A DNA stretch of 64,000 bases, from assembly GCF_028888695.1 (NCBI RefSeq), contig NZ_PNFF01000001.1:2117501-2181500 (forward strand), in the 5' to 3' direction. Below the pieces are notes generated by a model that ran no database searches, was not told the origin of the DNA, and saw nothing but the letters and a program-made list of their open reading frames with translations. This stretch comes from Bacillus methanolicus. GTDB taxonomy: Bacteria > Bacillota > Bacilli > Bacillales > Cytobacillaceae. The position numbers were made by a program, and so were the translations under genes. Shown in pieces: positions 30,304 to 38,489 of this stretch; position 1 is the stretch's first letter, and each line of letters starts with the position of its first letter.

Positions 30304-31062
30304 CTATTTTTTTCTTTGGCGAAACGCAAAACCAACGACTCCTGCAATAATTCCCACAATTACGAGAAGCGGAATCCAATTTCGGATATTCGATATATCA
30401 GTCCAGTCCTTCTTCCCGGTGTTCATTCCACTTTCATTTTCACTTTCTGTGAAATGGCCAACTTCCAAGCTGGCTAGATCAAATTCTTTTTGAAGGGTGG
30501 TCAAAATCGTTTCCTTGCTTGCTTTAAAGGCCTTAATATCAGATTCCTTTTTCCCCACTCCAAAAAGGCCAGGATTTCCCAGGGAATTTAAAGCATTATC
30601 AAACTCAGCTTTCAGTTTTTTATCCGTTTCAGTGTTTTTAGATTCAACTATAGGAGATAAAGCTTCGTATGTAGCAAAGGCCTTAGCCAGAAGTTTTTTG
30701 CTAGTATCATATTCAGAAAAATTTCTTTCTATATTTTCCAATCGTCTTGCAATGTTTAAAACAAGCAATTTTTCCATATTCTCAGTAACGTTCTTTTTAT
30801 CTTTCTTTTCTAAGTTCTTTAAAATGATTTCTGACGTTTCGGGCCCCATATGCATATCAACTTCTTTTTTTACCGTTTCAAATACATCTTTTGCCGAAGT
30901 AAAATCCGGAGGGTTTTTATCTAATTGTAGCATCATTTCTTTGTACACTTCAGCAAGCTTTTCTTCATTCGGATCACCGTATGAATAAGCAAATGTATGA
31001 TTGATGTACATATTATTGATAATGAATATCAATGTCAAACAAAAAAACAAGTATTTTTTCAT
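30304..31062 (-). CDS. extracellular membrane-anchored protein of the FTR1 iron operon
   Basis: A protein of 252 residues with a signal peptide (KKYLFFCLTLIFIINNM), a long helical, charged extracellular region (about 25-215) and one C-terminal membrane helix (WIPLLVIVGIIAGVVGFAF) ending RQRKK. It starts with ATG at 31062 after GGAGGGAG; the frame upstream to 31101 runs through the promoter. I see no His- or Cys-based metal motif, but glutamates and aspartates are abundant. Co-transcription with efeU under Fur suggests an iron-capturing or permease-assisting role. The family is not one I recognise. Confidence 0.7.
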   Translation of the reverse strand: MKKYLFFCLTLIFIINNMYINHTFAYSYGDPNEEKLAEVYKEMMLQLDKNPPDFTSAKDVFETVKKEVDMHMGPETSEIILKNLEKKDKKNVTENMEKLLVLNIARRLENIERNFSEYDTSKKLLAKAFATYEALSPIVESKNTETDKKLKAEFDNALNSLGNPGLFGVGKKESDIKAFKASKETILTTLQKEFDLASLEVGHFTESENESGMNTGKKDWTDISNIRNWIPLLVIVGIIAGVVGFAFRQRKK

Positions 31063-31081
31063 TCGTCTCCCTCCTACACTG

Positions 31082-31933
31082 TTAATGATAATGATTATCA
31101 TTGTTTATGTCAATGTGCCGTTCCAAATTATTCACAAAATTATCATATTTTTGTTTAAAACCGCTATTTTTTGTCAAATTATTTTTGTTTACTTGTTCCA
31201 AATACTCATTGGTACTTTGATCAATTCTCACCTTTTTGACAGGGCGCAGCATTTCTTTCATAATAGCCGGAAGCACAGACCTCAAATATTTCTTAAATGT
31301 AATAAACGATTGCCCTGTTGTCCGTACTTGATAGCGAATCGGAACTTCCTTTACCCGAAACCCTTTTCTGACTAAATTTAAAGTCAGCACCTGTGCATAG
31401 TTATAGTCATGGATAATTTCAGCATGTTCCATTGCCTGTCTGGAAAAAGCCCTCATGCCCGATTGGCCGTCATATAACCATTTCCTTAATAAGACCGATT
31501 GAAGAAAAGTAAAAAAATAATTCCCTAAACGCCGATGGAGCTTCATTCCATGAATCGTTCCCAAAAAGCGGGATCCCATTGTGTAATCAGCTTCCCCATC
31601 AATAATAGGTTGTAATAAATCAGGAATTTGTTCAGGAGGATACTCGCCGTCGGCATCGATCATAACTCCGATATCTGCACCTCTTTCATAACATTCCTTT
31701 AACCCCGCACGAACCGCAGCACCAAGTCCTCTATTCTTCTCAAAACTTACTATATATTCTACTCCTGTTTCTTTCGCTATATTCACAGTTCTGTCCTTTG
31801 AACCGTCGTCAATCACAAGCACTTTCACATCGATCTGGGGGTGAAAATGACGAGGAATGCGTTTTATGACATCCCCGATCGAAGCTTCTTCATTAAAAGC
31901 AGGCAAAAAGACAATGACATGTTGTTTACGCAT
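31082..31933 (-). CDS. GT2 polyprenyl-phosphate glycosyltransferase (DPM1-like)
   Basis: A glycosyltransferase family 2 enzyme of 283 residues, related to dolichol-phosphate mannose synthase. Motifs: VFLPAFNEEASIGDVI, VLVIDDGSKDRT, the metal-binding MIDADGEYPPEQI, and DGQSGMRAFSRQ. It lacks the C-terminal membrane helices of larger forms, so it would act at the inner membrane face to load a sugar onto polyprenyl phosphate. ATG at 31933 (after GATGAGG) overlaps the previous gene by eight bases. Its last residues are encoded by the Fur box of the next operon. Confidence 0.82.
   Translation of the reverse strand: MRKQHVIVFLPAFNEEASIGDVIKRIPRHFHPQIDVKVLVIDDGSKDRTVNIAKETGVEYIVSFEKNRGLGAAVRAGLKECYERGADIGVMIDADGEYPPEQIPDLLQPIIDGEADYTMGSRFLGTIHGMKLHRRLGNYFFTFLQSVLLRKWLYDGQSGMRAFSRQAMEHAEIIHDYNYAQVLTLNLVRKGFRVKEVPIRYQVRTTGQSFITFKKYLRSVLPAIMKEMLRPVKKVRIDQSTNEYLEQVNKNNLTKNSGFKQKYDNFVNNLERHIDINNDNHYH
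31085..31113 (-). promoter_or_regulatory. Fur-regulated promoter of the efeU operon
   Basis: The minus strand reads TTGACA, 17 bases, TATCAT. A perfect 7-1-7 Fur box, TGATAATGATTATCA (31086-31100), covers the spacer and -10. Iron-loaded Fur should block it. The box lies inside the last codons of the upstream GT2 gene. Confidence 0.88.
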
Positions 31934-33395
31934 GTTTAACCTCATCCTTTTCTTCATTCATTGCATCAAGGAGCACTTTCCCCCTGCTGTGGCTTGGATA
32001 TGGAGCTCCAAGCAAATAAGCAATGGTTGGTGCAACTGACACAAGGCTATGTTTCTCCTCTACTTTTTTTCCTTTCGCGATATTCGGACCATATAAGAAG
32101 AACGGAACATATCGCTCTCCTTCATCTAAATGGCCGTGGCCGCCGATCCCATCTGCTTGTCCATGATCCGCACAAATGAGAAGAGTCGTATTATTCATCT
32201 TTCCTTCCCGTTCCAGCCATTCGACAAATTGTTGAACGTGTGTATCAGCTTCCTCGATTTTTTGCAAATATTCATCGTACAAAACGCCTCTGCTGTGTCC
32301 TGTTTGATCAGTGGCAATCAATTGAACGACCAATAAATCAGGATCCTGCTCTTCCATGATCTTTTTCGCTCTTTCGATAATATTTGCATCGGCTTCATCA
32401 TTATTCATAACTGCCGTTACCGTTTCGACATCATCGCCCATCGAGTCGACTAAATGGGCAATTCCCAAAAGCCTTCCCGTTTTCCCGATCTTTCGCAGCG
32501 AATCAAAGATGCTTTCCACTTTAATTCCAAGCTTCCAAACCATATTGGATGTAATCCCGTGTTCAAATGGATATGTGCCCGTAAACATGGAAGTGAAGCA
32601 TACAACCGTTCTTGCGGGATAGACGGTTTCCATATTCATATACTCCGTTCCATTCTCCTTTAAATAGTCCAAGAATGGAGTATTCGCTTCATAAAAACGT
32701 TCTTTCCGCATTCCGTCAATCACAATGACAATAACTTTGTCTGATATTCCTTTAACAGGAATTGGGGCATTATTCGTATATTCCTGATAGATGGCCGGCT
32801 TCCAATCAAATAAATTCCGATGAAGAATCAAAGCAAAAAGAAAAACGAATCCATAAAAACCGAACAATTTTAACACGTTTCCATCCAGCCATAAAGGGGT
32901 CTCTTGATAGATCATTTCCCAAACAGACAGGATGAGGAAAAACTTCGGGAGCTGCTCCTGAGCGTTTCCACTGGTGGAATCACTGTTTTTTAATACAAGC
33001 TTCCAAAAACGGGTAAAATTCAGCCAAGACGTTCCAATTCTTAAATGATAATAAAGCGTTCCCCAGAAAAAGACGGTAAAAAAGAAATAAAGCCCTGCAG
33101 AAAAGAGAAGGAGCGGAACACTCACTTCTTTCCAAATGATCAGGAAAACAACGAACGGGATCCACAAATAATTCCGCAAAAATAACGGAAAGTCATATAT
33201 AAAATAAATGGCTAAAAGAGGAACAACAAATAAAAAAGCAAGAAACAGATCTTTTGCAGCTGATAAATCGTTTAGATCGCTAATATGAAACAGAAGCATC
33301 GTTCCAAACACGAAAATCGGTGTAAACGGCTTTCCTTCATTTAATAAATTCCAGCATCTAGCTGCAAACTTTTCAAACTTTGACGCACTTTTCAC
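31926..33395 (-). CDS. membrane-anchored alkaline phosphatase superfamily phosphodiesterase
   Basis: A protein of 489 residues with six or so N-terminal membrane helices and an extracytoplasmic type I phosphodiesterase/nucleotide pyrophosphatase domain from about residue 220. Metal and nucleophile motifs are clear: VIVIDGMR, YPARTVVCFTSMFTGTYP (catalytic Thr), ATDQTGHS, CADHGQ and GGHGHLDEGER. The start is taken as GTG at 33395, a GTGA overlap with the flippase stop; the frame is open to an ATG at 33461. Family members transfer or cleave phosphate-linked head groups. The substrate here is unknown, plausibly a lipid-linked glycan. Confidence 0.82.
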   Translation of the reverse strand: MKSASKFEKFAARCWNLLNEGKPFTPIFVFGTMLLFHISDLNDLSAAKDLFLAFLFVVPLLAIYFIYDFPLFLRNYLWIPFVVFLIIWKEVSVPLLLFSAGLYFFFTVFFWGTLYYHLRIGTSWLNFTRFWKLVLKNSDSTSGNAQEQLPKFFLILSVWEMIYQETPLWLDGNVLKLFGFYGFVFLFALILHRNLFDWKPAIYQEYTNNAPIPVKGISDKVIVIVIDGMRKERFYEANTPFLDYLKENGTEYMNMETVYPARTVVCFTSMFTGTYPFEHGITSNMVWKLGIKVESIFDSLRKIGKTGRLLGIAHLVDSMGDDVETVTAVMNNDEADANIIERAKKIMEEQDPDLLVVQLIATDQTGHSRGVLYDEYLQKIEEADTHVQQFVEWLEREGKMNNTTLLICADHGQADGIGGHGHLDEGERYVPFFLYGPNIAKGKKVEEKHSLVSVAPTIAYLLGAPYPSHSRGKVLLDAMNEEKDEVKHA

Positions 33396-34321
33396 TTCCC
33401 CTTCACTCCTTTCTGTCTTATCCAGCTTTTTAGTACATTGATTGGAACAGGGAATATGCAAATCGCGGCAAAACCGGCCAGATAAGAAAAAATAAATTTT
33501 AAGCCATGCGTTAAAATTGCAATCGTATACCCTTCTTTAAATGAAAAACCGATGAACCCAAGAGCGAAAGACATGAATGCTTCATAATTGGCAATGCCGC
33601 CAGGTGTAATTTGAAACACCTGGCCTGCAATGGTTACACTGTTCGCCCAAACTGCACCCGGTAAAGAAATTTCTTTATTAAGGGTAAAAATAGTCCCATA
33701 GAGAACAGCTGCTTCCAGAATCCAGCTTGCCAATGTCAATAGAAAAACCTGTATGCCATTCATTCCTGAAAGCGCACTTTTTAATATAGCGACATGACGA
33801 TTTATAAAAATAGGAAACTGCTTTTTTAACAGCGGCAAGGCAATGAAACTTATCACCAGCATAAAAAATAGAGCCCAAAAAGGAATGCGGTAGTGTATAT
33901 GAAAAGCGAAAATCCCGATCAAAGCAATTCCTGATAAACAAAGCATATCTAATACTCGTAAAACAAATACAGAATGCAATGATTCTTCAGCCGTTATATG
34001 TTGATCACGGGCAGGCAGCACTCCTGCCCTCGCCAAGTCTCCTACTTTTACCGGAAGGATATGGTTGAGAAACAGGCTGTAAAAGAGACCTGCGAGACAT
34101 GATAAAAAGCTGGGCCTTCCTTTCAAATATATTTTCCATGCGAACGCTTTTAAGACGAAAGACAACAAATAAACAAGCAGGATAAGGAAAATGATAGACG
34201 GCTTTTTCCAAAGTACTTTGCTGCTTTCCCATAAGTCCCCGAAATCAAAAAAATTGTACGTTAATGTGATAAAAACAAAAAGAATGAGAATAGATGGAAC
34301 ATTCTTAAAGAAGTTTTTCAT
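33392..34321 (-). CDS. UPF0104 / LPG-synthase-TM flippase-like membrane protein
   Basis: A polytopic membrane protein of 309 residues with about eight helices and the two family signatures: LNHILPVKVGDLARAGVL (about 85-105) and QITPGGIANYEAFMS (about 245-260). This domain is found in MprF flippase modules and in stand-alone proteins next to glycosyltransferases, so a role in moving a lipid-linked intermediate is inferred. It overlaps the epimerase gene by 17 bases and the phosphodiesterase by four, so translation is tightly coupled. Confidence 0.82.
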   Translation of the reverse strand: MKNFFKNVPSILILFVFITLTYNFFDFGDLWESSKVLWKKPSIIFLILLVYLLSFVLKAFAWKIYLKGRPSFLSCLAGLFYSLFLNHILPVKVGDLARAGVLPARDQHITAEESLHSVFVLRVLDMLCLSGIALIGIFAFHIHYRIPFWALFFMLVISFIALPLLKKQFPIFINRHVAILKSALSGMNGIQVFLLTLASWILEAAVLYGTIFTLNKEISLPGAVWANSVTIAGQVFQITPGGIANYEAFMSFALGFIGFSFKEGYTIAILTHGLKFIFSYLAGFAAICIFPVPINVLKSWIRQKGVKGK

Positions 34322-35255
34322 TTTTCATTGCCCATTCAACTGTTTTTGAAAGGCCGGTTTTAAAATCCATTTGAGGATTATAGCCTAATACACGATTGGC
34401 TTTCGAAATATCCGCCCATGTTGCATGAACATCGCCTTTCCGCTCGGCTTCCCAATTCACTTTCATGTTTGGAAAAAATGGTTTCAACTCACTTAATAGC
34501 ATCTCCATCGAAATAGCTTTGCCGGATCCAAGGTTGAGAATTTCACTTTTATCTAACTTCGTCATGGCAAGGTAAATCCCGTTAATAATATCATCTATGT
34601 ACGTATAATCGCGGCTGCTCCCTTTTCCAAACACTGTTATTTCTTCATGACGGAGCAGCTTTTTAATAAAAGAAGCAATCGCCATATCCGGACGTTGCCA
34701 TGGGCCGTAAACGGTAAAAAACCTCAATATTTTTACTTTAAAACCGTAAAGATGTTCATACACATGACAAAAGGATTCTGCTGCATATTTTGAAGCGGCA
34801 TATGGAGAAATCACTTTCCCAACCGCCATATCTTCCCGTAAAGGAATTTCTTGTTGATTTCCGTAAACGGAAGACGATGAAGCAAATATTACTTGGTTTA
34901 CTTTCGATTCTCCTGAGGCTTCCAGTACATTAATCGTTGCTTTTATATCATAGTCTACATATTCAAGAGGGGTTGAAATCGAATATGCTACCCCAGGCAA
35001 TGCCGCTAAATGAATAACCGCTTCGGGGGAAATTTGCTTAAATAAGGACATTGTTTTCTCTCGATCCAATAGATTGACATCGAAAAATTGAAATGATCCA
35101 AAGTCTTGAATGTTTTTAAGATGCTGTTGTTTCCTTTCAGGAGAGTAATAAGAATGCAGGCAATCGATAATAAAAACTTCATCATTTTTCTTCATGAGAA
35201 GCTGTGCAAGATGACTTCCGATAAAACCGGCTCCGCCGGTTATTAACACCTTCAT
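34305..35255 (-). CDS. NAD-dependent nucleotide-sugar epimerase (UDP-glucuronate/glucose 4-epimerase type)
   Basis: A short-chain dehydrogenase/reductase of 316 residues. The N-terminal NAD motif is TGGAGFIGSHL, the catalytic residues lie in FASSSSVYG and YAASKYAAE (YxxxK), and FFTVYGPWQRPDMA resembles UDP-glucuronate 4-epimerases. It interconverts nucleotide sugars in the cytoplasm, so it would supply the donor for the glycosyltransferases downstream. It is the first gene of the four-gene overlapping operon. The exact sugar is not determined by sequence alone. Confidence 0.85.
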   Translation of the reverse strand: MKVLITGGAGFIGSHLAQLLMKKNDEVFIIDCLHSYYSPERKQQHLKNIQDFGSFQFFDVNLLDREKTMSLFKQISPEAVIHLAALPGVAYSISTPLEYVDYDIKATINVLEASGESKVNQVIFASSSSVYGNQQEIPLREDMAVGKVISPYAASKYAAESFCHVYEHLYGFKVKILRFFTVYGPWQRPDMAIASFIKKLLRHEEITVFGKGSSRDYTYIDDIINGIYLAMTKLDKSEILNLGSGKAISMEMLLSELKPFFPNMKVNWEAERKGDVHATWADISKANRVLGYNPQMDFKTGLSKTVEWAMKNEKLL

Positions 35256-35290
35256 TTCTACACCTCATTTGTTGAACTAAACCAAAAGCC

Positions 35291-35299
35291 ATTTTATCA
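35291..35299 (-). promoter_or_regulatory. candidate promoter of the glycan operon (extended -10)
   Basis: TGATAAAAT on the minus strand is an extended -10, about 35 bases before the epimerase start. No clear -35 is visible. Confidence 0.35.
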
Positions 35300-35343
35300 T
35301 AATCGGGATGAAGTTCCCATGTTTCTCCCTTCTAGCTTCTCTA

Positions 35344-35375
35344 ACATGAAGAAAGCCGCATTATTTTGCGGCTTT
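35344..35375 (-). terminator. terminator of the iron-regulated lipoprotein gene
   Basis: AAAGCCGCA and TGCGGCTTT pair with a 6-base loop, followed by CTTC on the minus strand, 18 bases after the stop codon. Confidence 0.75.
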
Positions 35376-35392
35376 TCGTTTTACTTCATACT

Positions 35393-36598
35393 CTATTGAA
35401 GCAATTGCTCTACTGCTTGTAGAACAGCATCGCTGTGTGCTTTTGCGTCATCTTTTTTGTTTTCGCTAATGTTGTTGTACCATTCTTCAGCATGTGTGAA
35501 TGTTTCTTTTGCTTTTTCTTCACCGAGCTTATTCTTTAATTGTATTTCAAGTGCTTTTACAAACATATTTCCTTCAAGGGCTTCCGTTTTTGCTTCTACT
35601 ACATTATTTTCTTCTAACGCTTTCGGAGCTTTTTCATAATAGCCTTTTATTTTTCCAACGATCGCTTTTGTAAATAAAGCATTTACGTCTGCTGCTTTGA
35701 TCGTTTTCGGGTCAGTCGCATCAAGCGAGAAAATTTCGTTCAGTTTTGCCGCTGCAGCCTCATCGCCGCCTGATAAAGATTCTTTAATCGCCTGCAAGAA
35801 TCCCCATGCTTCCGCTTGCATAATTTTCAACTCGGCTTCATCTTTACCTTCTTTCACTGCGGCTTCAATTTTTTCCGCATAAGAATTGGCTGCTAAATAA
35901 AAGCTTTTGTAAATGGATTTATCTGTTAATTGAACGAGAACATTAAAGTCTTCTGCTTTATTTGCTGTTAATGCTTCTTCCTGCGCAGAAAGACCTGCAT
36001 TAATATTTTCGACAATGCTTGATTCACTGGTTAATTGATAGTAATTATCTCGCTTTTCAGCTGTTGGAATAAAGATTTCATTTGCAAGATGTTTTACTTG
36101 TTCGAAAGCAAGCTTTGCATCTTCTTGTTTTCCTTCATTAATTGCAGCAGCAGCTTCTTTTTGCAAAGCCTTTTGTTTTTGATAGAAGTATGATTGAGTC
36201 GTTTTGTCCACTAATTGTTTTGCTAGTACCGGATCTAATTCACCGGATTTTCCTGCCTCAATCGCTGTTTGGATTGTTTGATCATACTCACCATTAATTT
36301 CACTTACCGCTTCTTGCAATCCGGATTTATATTTTTCTAAAACACCATCCCAATCAACTTCTTTTCCTTCTTCAGCTTTTTCAAGCTCTGTTTTCATCTC
36401 TGAAAAAGTTGTTACTTGCTTTGCTGTATCTGTATCTTCAATTTTGATTTCTTTTGTTTCTTCTGCAGTTTCTCCAGATTTTTCCTGGACTTTCTCTTCA
36501 GGCTTTTCTGCAGTATCACCACCTGCATTACATGCAGTTAATACCGTGCTTGCAATGAAGAAGCTTGCAAAAATGCGTCTTAATTCTTTCTTTTTCAT
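35393..36598 (-). CDS. Fur-regulated lipoprotein with three internal repeats
   Basis: A lipoprotein of 401 residues. The signal peptide ends in LTAC, with the lipidated Cys at 23, followed by a Glu/Lys/Thr-rich linker (24-65). The rest is helical and consists of three repeats of about 90 residues. Anchors are QLVDK...YFYQ...AINEGK (128-157), QLTDK...SFYL...AVKEGK (223-252) and LFTK...GYYE...LEENN (308-332), each followed by Ala/Glu-rich helices. It is acidic and lacks a His/Cys metal motif. The promoter is covered by Fur boxes. It is not EfeO by any motif I know; an iron-binding or delivery role is inferred from regulation alone. Confidence 0.75.
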   Translation of the reverse strand: MKKKELRRIFASFFIASTVLTACNAGGDTAEKPEEKVQEKSGETAEETKEIKIEDTDTAKQVTTFSEMKTELEKAEEGKEVDWDGVLEKYKSGLQEAVSEINGEYDQTIQTAIEAGKSGELDPVLAKQLVDKTTQSYFYQKQKALQKEAAAAINEGKQEDAKLAFEQVKHLANEIFIPTAEKRDNYYQLTSESSIVENINAGLSAQEEALTANKAEDFNVLVQLTDKSIYKSFYLAANSYAEKIEAAVKEGKDEAELKIMQAEAWGFLQAIKESLSGGDEAAAAKLNEIFSLDATDPKTIKAADVNALFTKAIVGKIKGYYEKAPKALEENNVVEAKTEALEGNMFVKALEIQLKNKLGEEKAKETFTHAEEWYNNISENKKDDAKAHSDAVLQAVEQLLQ

Positions 36599-36632
36599 AT
36601 GTATCCTCCAACAATCATAATAATTTTTTCAC

Positions 36633-36682
36633 TGATAATGATTTTCATTAATAATTATAAAGAGAATGATTTTCAGTGTCAA
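36633..36682 (-). promoter_or_regulatory. Fur-controlled sigma-A promoter of the lipoprotein gene
   Basis: A consensus promoter, TTGACA (36682-36677), 17 bases, TATAAT (36659-36654), is flanked by two Fur boxes. TGATAATGATTTTCA (36633-36647) has one departure from the 7-1-7 consensus, and AGAGAATGATTTTCA (36661-36675) lies within the spacer with three. Confidence 0.88.
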
Positions 36683-36721
36683 CGAAAACTTATAAAAAAT
36701 TGTGGCAAATTATGAACAAAA

Positions 36722-36830
36722 GGCGCAAGCGCCCCGATTAGCCCCGACAAGCACAAGACGAATCACGCAAGAGTCGATAGACTCTGGAGTGATTTGGCTT
36801 GTGACCTCGAGGGGCTGGGCGCTGGAGCCA
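36722..36830. repeat. nested palindromic intergenic repeat
   Basis: Complementary arms nest in order: AGCCCC/GGGGCT (36740, 36811), CACAAG/CTTGTG (36752, 36798), AATCAC/GTGATT (36761, 36789), AGAGTC/GACTCT (36770, 36780) around GATA. A GCGC-AA-GCGCC hairpin precedes them and GGGCGCTGG follows. I recall very similar elements between genes in many Bacillaceae, so it is probably a dispersed repeat with a structured RNA or DNA form. The rest of 36599-36980 holds the Fur promoter and the trxA terminator. Confidence 0.75.
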
Positions 36831-36893
36831 GATTACGACAAACTCATTTCAAAGTTATACACAACGATGAAATTTATAATTTCCTTTACAAAG

Positions 36894-36935
36894 AAAAAAC
36901 TGACCTTCAGCCGCTTTATAGCAACTTTGGGTCAG
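36894..36935 (-). terminator. terminator of trxA
   Basis: CTGACC and GGTCAG arms with a 24-base structured loop are followed by TTTTTTC on the minus strand, 45 bases after the trxA stop. Confidence 0.65.
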
Positions 36936-36980
36936 CCTCTAATTAAAGATTTTAATTTCGCCTATTCAACATCTTTTTAA

Positions 36981-37295
36981 TTAAGCGTGTCTGTTTATTA
37001 CTTCTGCAAGAGCTTCTTTTGGCTGGAAACCAATAACTTTATCCACTACTTCACCGTCTTTAAAAAGGATTAAAGTAGGAATGCTCATTACGCCAAACTT
37101 AGCAGCTGTTTCTTGATTATCGTCAACGTCAAGTTTAACGATTTTTACTTTGTCTCCCATTTCTTGATCTAGCTCTTCCAAAACAGGAGCAATCATTTTA
37201 CAAGGGCCGCACCATGGAGCCCAGAAGTCTGCAAGTACTAATCCAGAACTTGTTTCAGCAGCAAATGTTTGATCTGTAGCATTTACTATCGCCAT
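36981..37295 (-). CDS. trxA: thioredoxin
   Basis: Cytoplasmic thioredoxin of 104 residues. The redox site WCGPC lies at 28-32 in [14 protein letters not shown], with the cis-proline loop MSIPTL and [12 protein letters not shown] downstream. It reduces disulfides in ribonucleotide reductase and other proteins. In B. subtilis trxA directly follows uvrC; here an island of about 9 kb has come between them. It has its own promoter and terminator. Confidence 0.98.
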   Translation of the reverse strand: MAIVNATDQTFAAETSSGLVLADFWAPWCGPCKMIAPVLEELDQEMGDKVKIVKLDVDDNQETAAKFGVMSIPTLILFKDGEVVDKVIGFQPKEALAEVINRHA

Positions 37296-37333
37296 TTTAC
37301 ATGCCTCCTAAGATTTAATAAAATACTAACGAA

Positions 37334-37363
37334 AGTATATCACCGTTTATCATTTCTTTCTAA
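37334..37363 (-). promoter_or_regulatory. candidate sigma-A promoter of trxA
   Basis: The minus strand reads TTAGAA, 18 bases, TATACT, about 40 bases before the start codon. The -10 is good and the -35 is weak. Confidence 0.45.
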
Positions 37364-37474
37364 TGATTTGCTTCGTATTCAATTTACCCTTATTTTCAAC
37401 AACTATTCTTCCCATAGCATAGCCTTCTTTCAAAACAAGAAATCACGCAGCAACGGATCTGACCCTCATGATTA

Positions 37475-38452
37475 TTAAGAGCGAACTTTTAACTTTTTAA
37501 ATTCTTCTGTAAGCATCGGAACAACCTCAAATAAATCTCCGACAATTCCATAATCAGCGACTTTAAAGATGTTTGCCTCCGGATCCTTGTTAATTGCTAC
37601 AATGACTTTCGAGTTGGACATACCGGCTAAATGTTGAATGGCTCCTGAGATTCCGCAAGCGATATAAAGATCAGGTGTTACCACTTTACCGGTTTGGCCG
37701 ATTTGCAAAGAGTAATCACAATAGTCAGCGTCGCACGCACCGCGGGAAGCACCGACAGCACCGCCAAGTACTTTCGCAAGTTCTTTTAGAGGCTCAAAGC
37801 CTTCTGCGCTTTTTACTCCGCGCCCGCCGGCAATAATTACTTTTGCTTCTGATAAATCGACGCCTTCACTTGTTTTGCGCACAACTTCTTTAATAATCGT
37901 ACGCAAGTCTTTAATTTCGACGCCTAACGAAGTAACCTCTCCATTCCGTGAATCATCCTTTTCAAGTGGGGCGATATTGTTAGGACGTATGGTTGCAAAG
38001 ATTAATCCGTCAGTCACAATTTTCTTTTCAAAGGCCTTTCCGGAATATATTGGTCTTGTGAACACTAGGTTGCCGCCTGCTTCTTCAATTCCGGTAACAT
38101 CAGAAATCAAGCCGGAATTTAGTTTACTGGCAATTTTCGGTGATAAATCCTTACCCAATGCCGTATGTCCGAAAACAATTCCTTCTGGATTTTCTGATTC
38201 AATTACTGCCATTAATGCTTGAGAATATCCGTCCGGTGTATATTGTTTTAATTTTTCATCTTCAACGACAACTACGCGGTCAGCTCCGTAATGGATCAAT
38301 TCAACACCTAAAGCGCTTACAGCATCGCCCACTAATACTCCGACTACTTCGCCGCCTTCAGCTACCGCTTTTGCAGCAGCAATGGCTTCAAAAGAAACGT
38401 TGCGTAATGAACCATCACGGACTTCGCCTAATATTAATACTTTTCTCGCCAT
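37475..38452 (-). CDS. etfA: electron transfer flavoprotein alpha subunit
   Basis: The FAD-binding subunit of ETF, which accepts electrons from acyl-CoA dehydrogenases, 325 residues. The C-terminal FAD domain contains VIIAGGRGVKSAEGF, GGAVGASRGACDADYCDYSLQIGQTGKVVTPDLYIACGISGAIQHLAGM and AINKDPEANIFKVADYGIVGDL. The ATG at 38452 follows AGGAGGTAAAACAA; an in-frame ATG 18 bases upstream lies before the ribosome site. It pairs with etfB 37 bases upstream. The context is fatty-acid degradation. Confidence 0.96.
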   Translation of the reverse strand: MARKVLILGEVRDGSLRNVSFEAIAAAKAVAEGGEVVGVLVGDAVSALGVELIHYGADRVVVVEDEKLKQYTPDGYSQALMAVIESENPEGIVFGHTALGKDLSPKIASKLNSGLISDVTGIEEAGGNLVFTRPIYSGKAFEKKIVTDGLIFATIRPNNIAPLEKDDSRNGEVTSLGVEIKDLRTIIKEVVRKTSEGVDLSEAKVIIAGGRGVKSAEGFEPLKELAKVLGGAVGASRGACDADYCDYSLQIGQTGKVVTPDLYIACGISGAIQHLAGMSNSKVIVAINKDPEANIFKVADYGIVGDLFEVVPMLTEEFKKLKVRS

Positions 38453-38489
38453 TTGTTTTACCTCCTGCATAGAAATGTCAAGTTCACGT

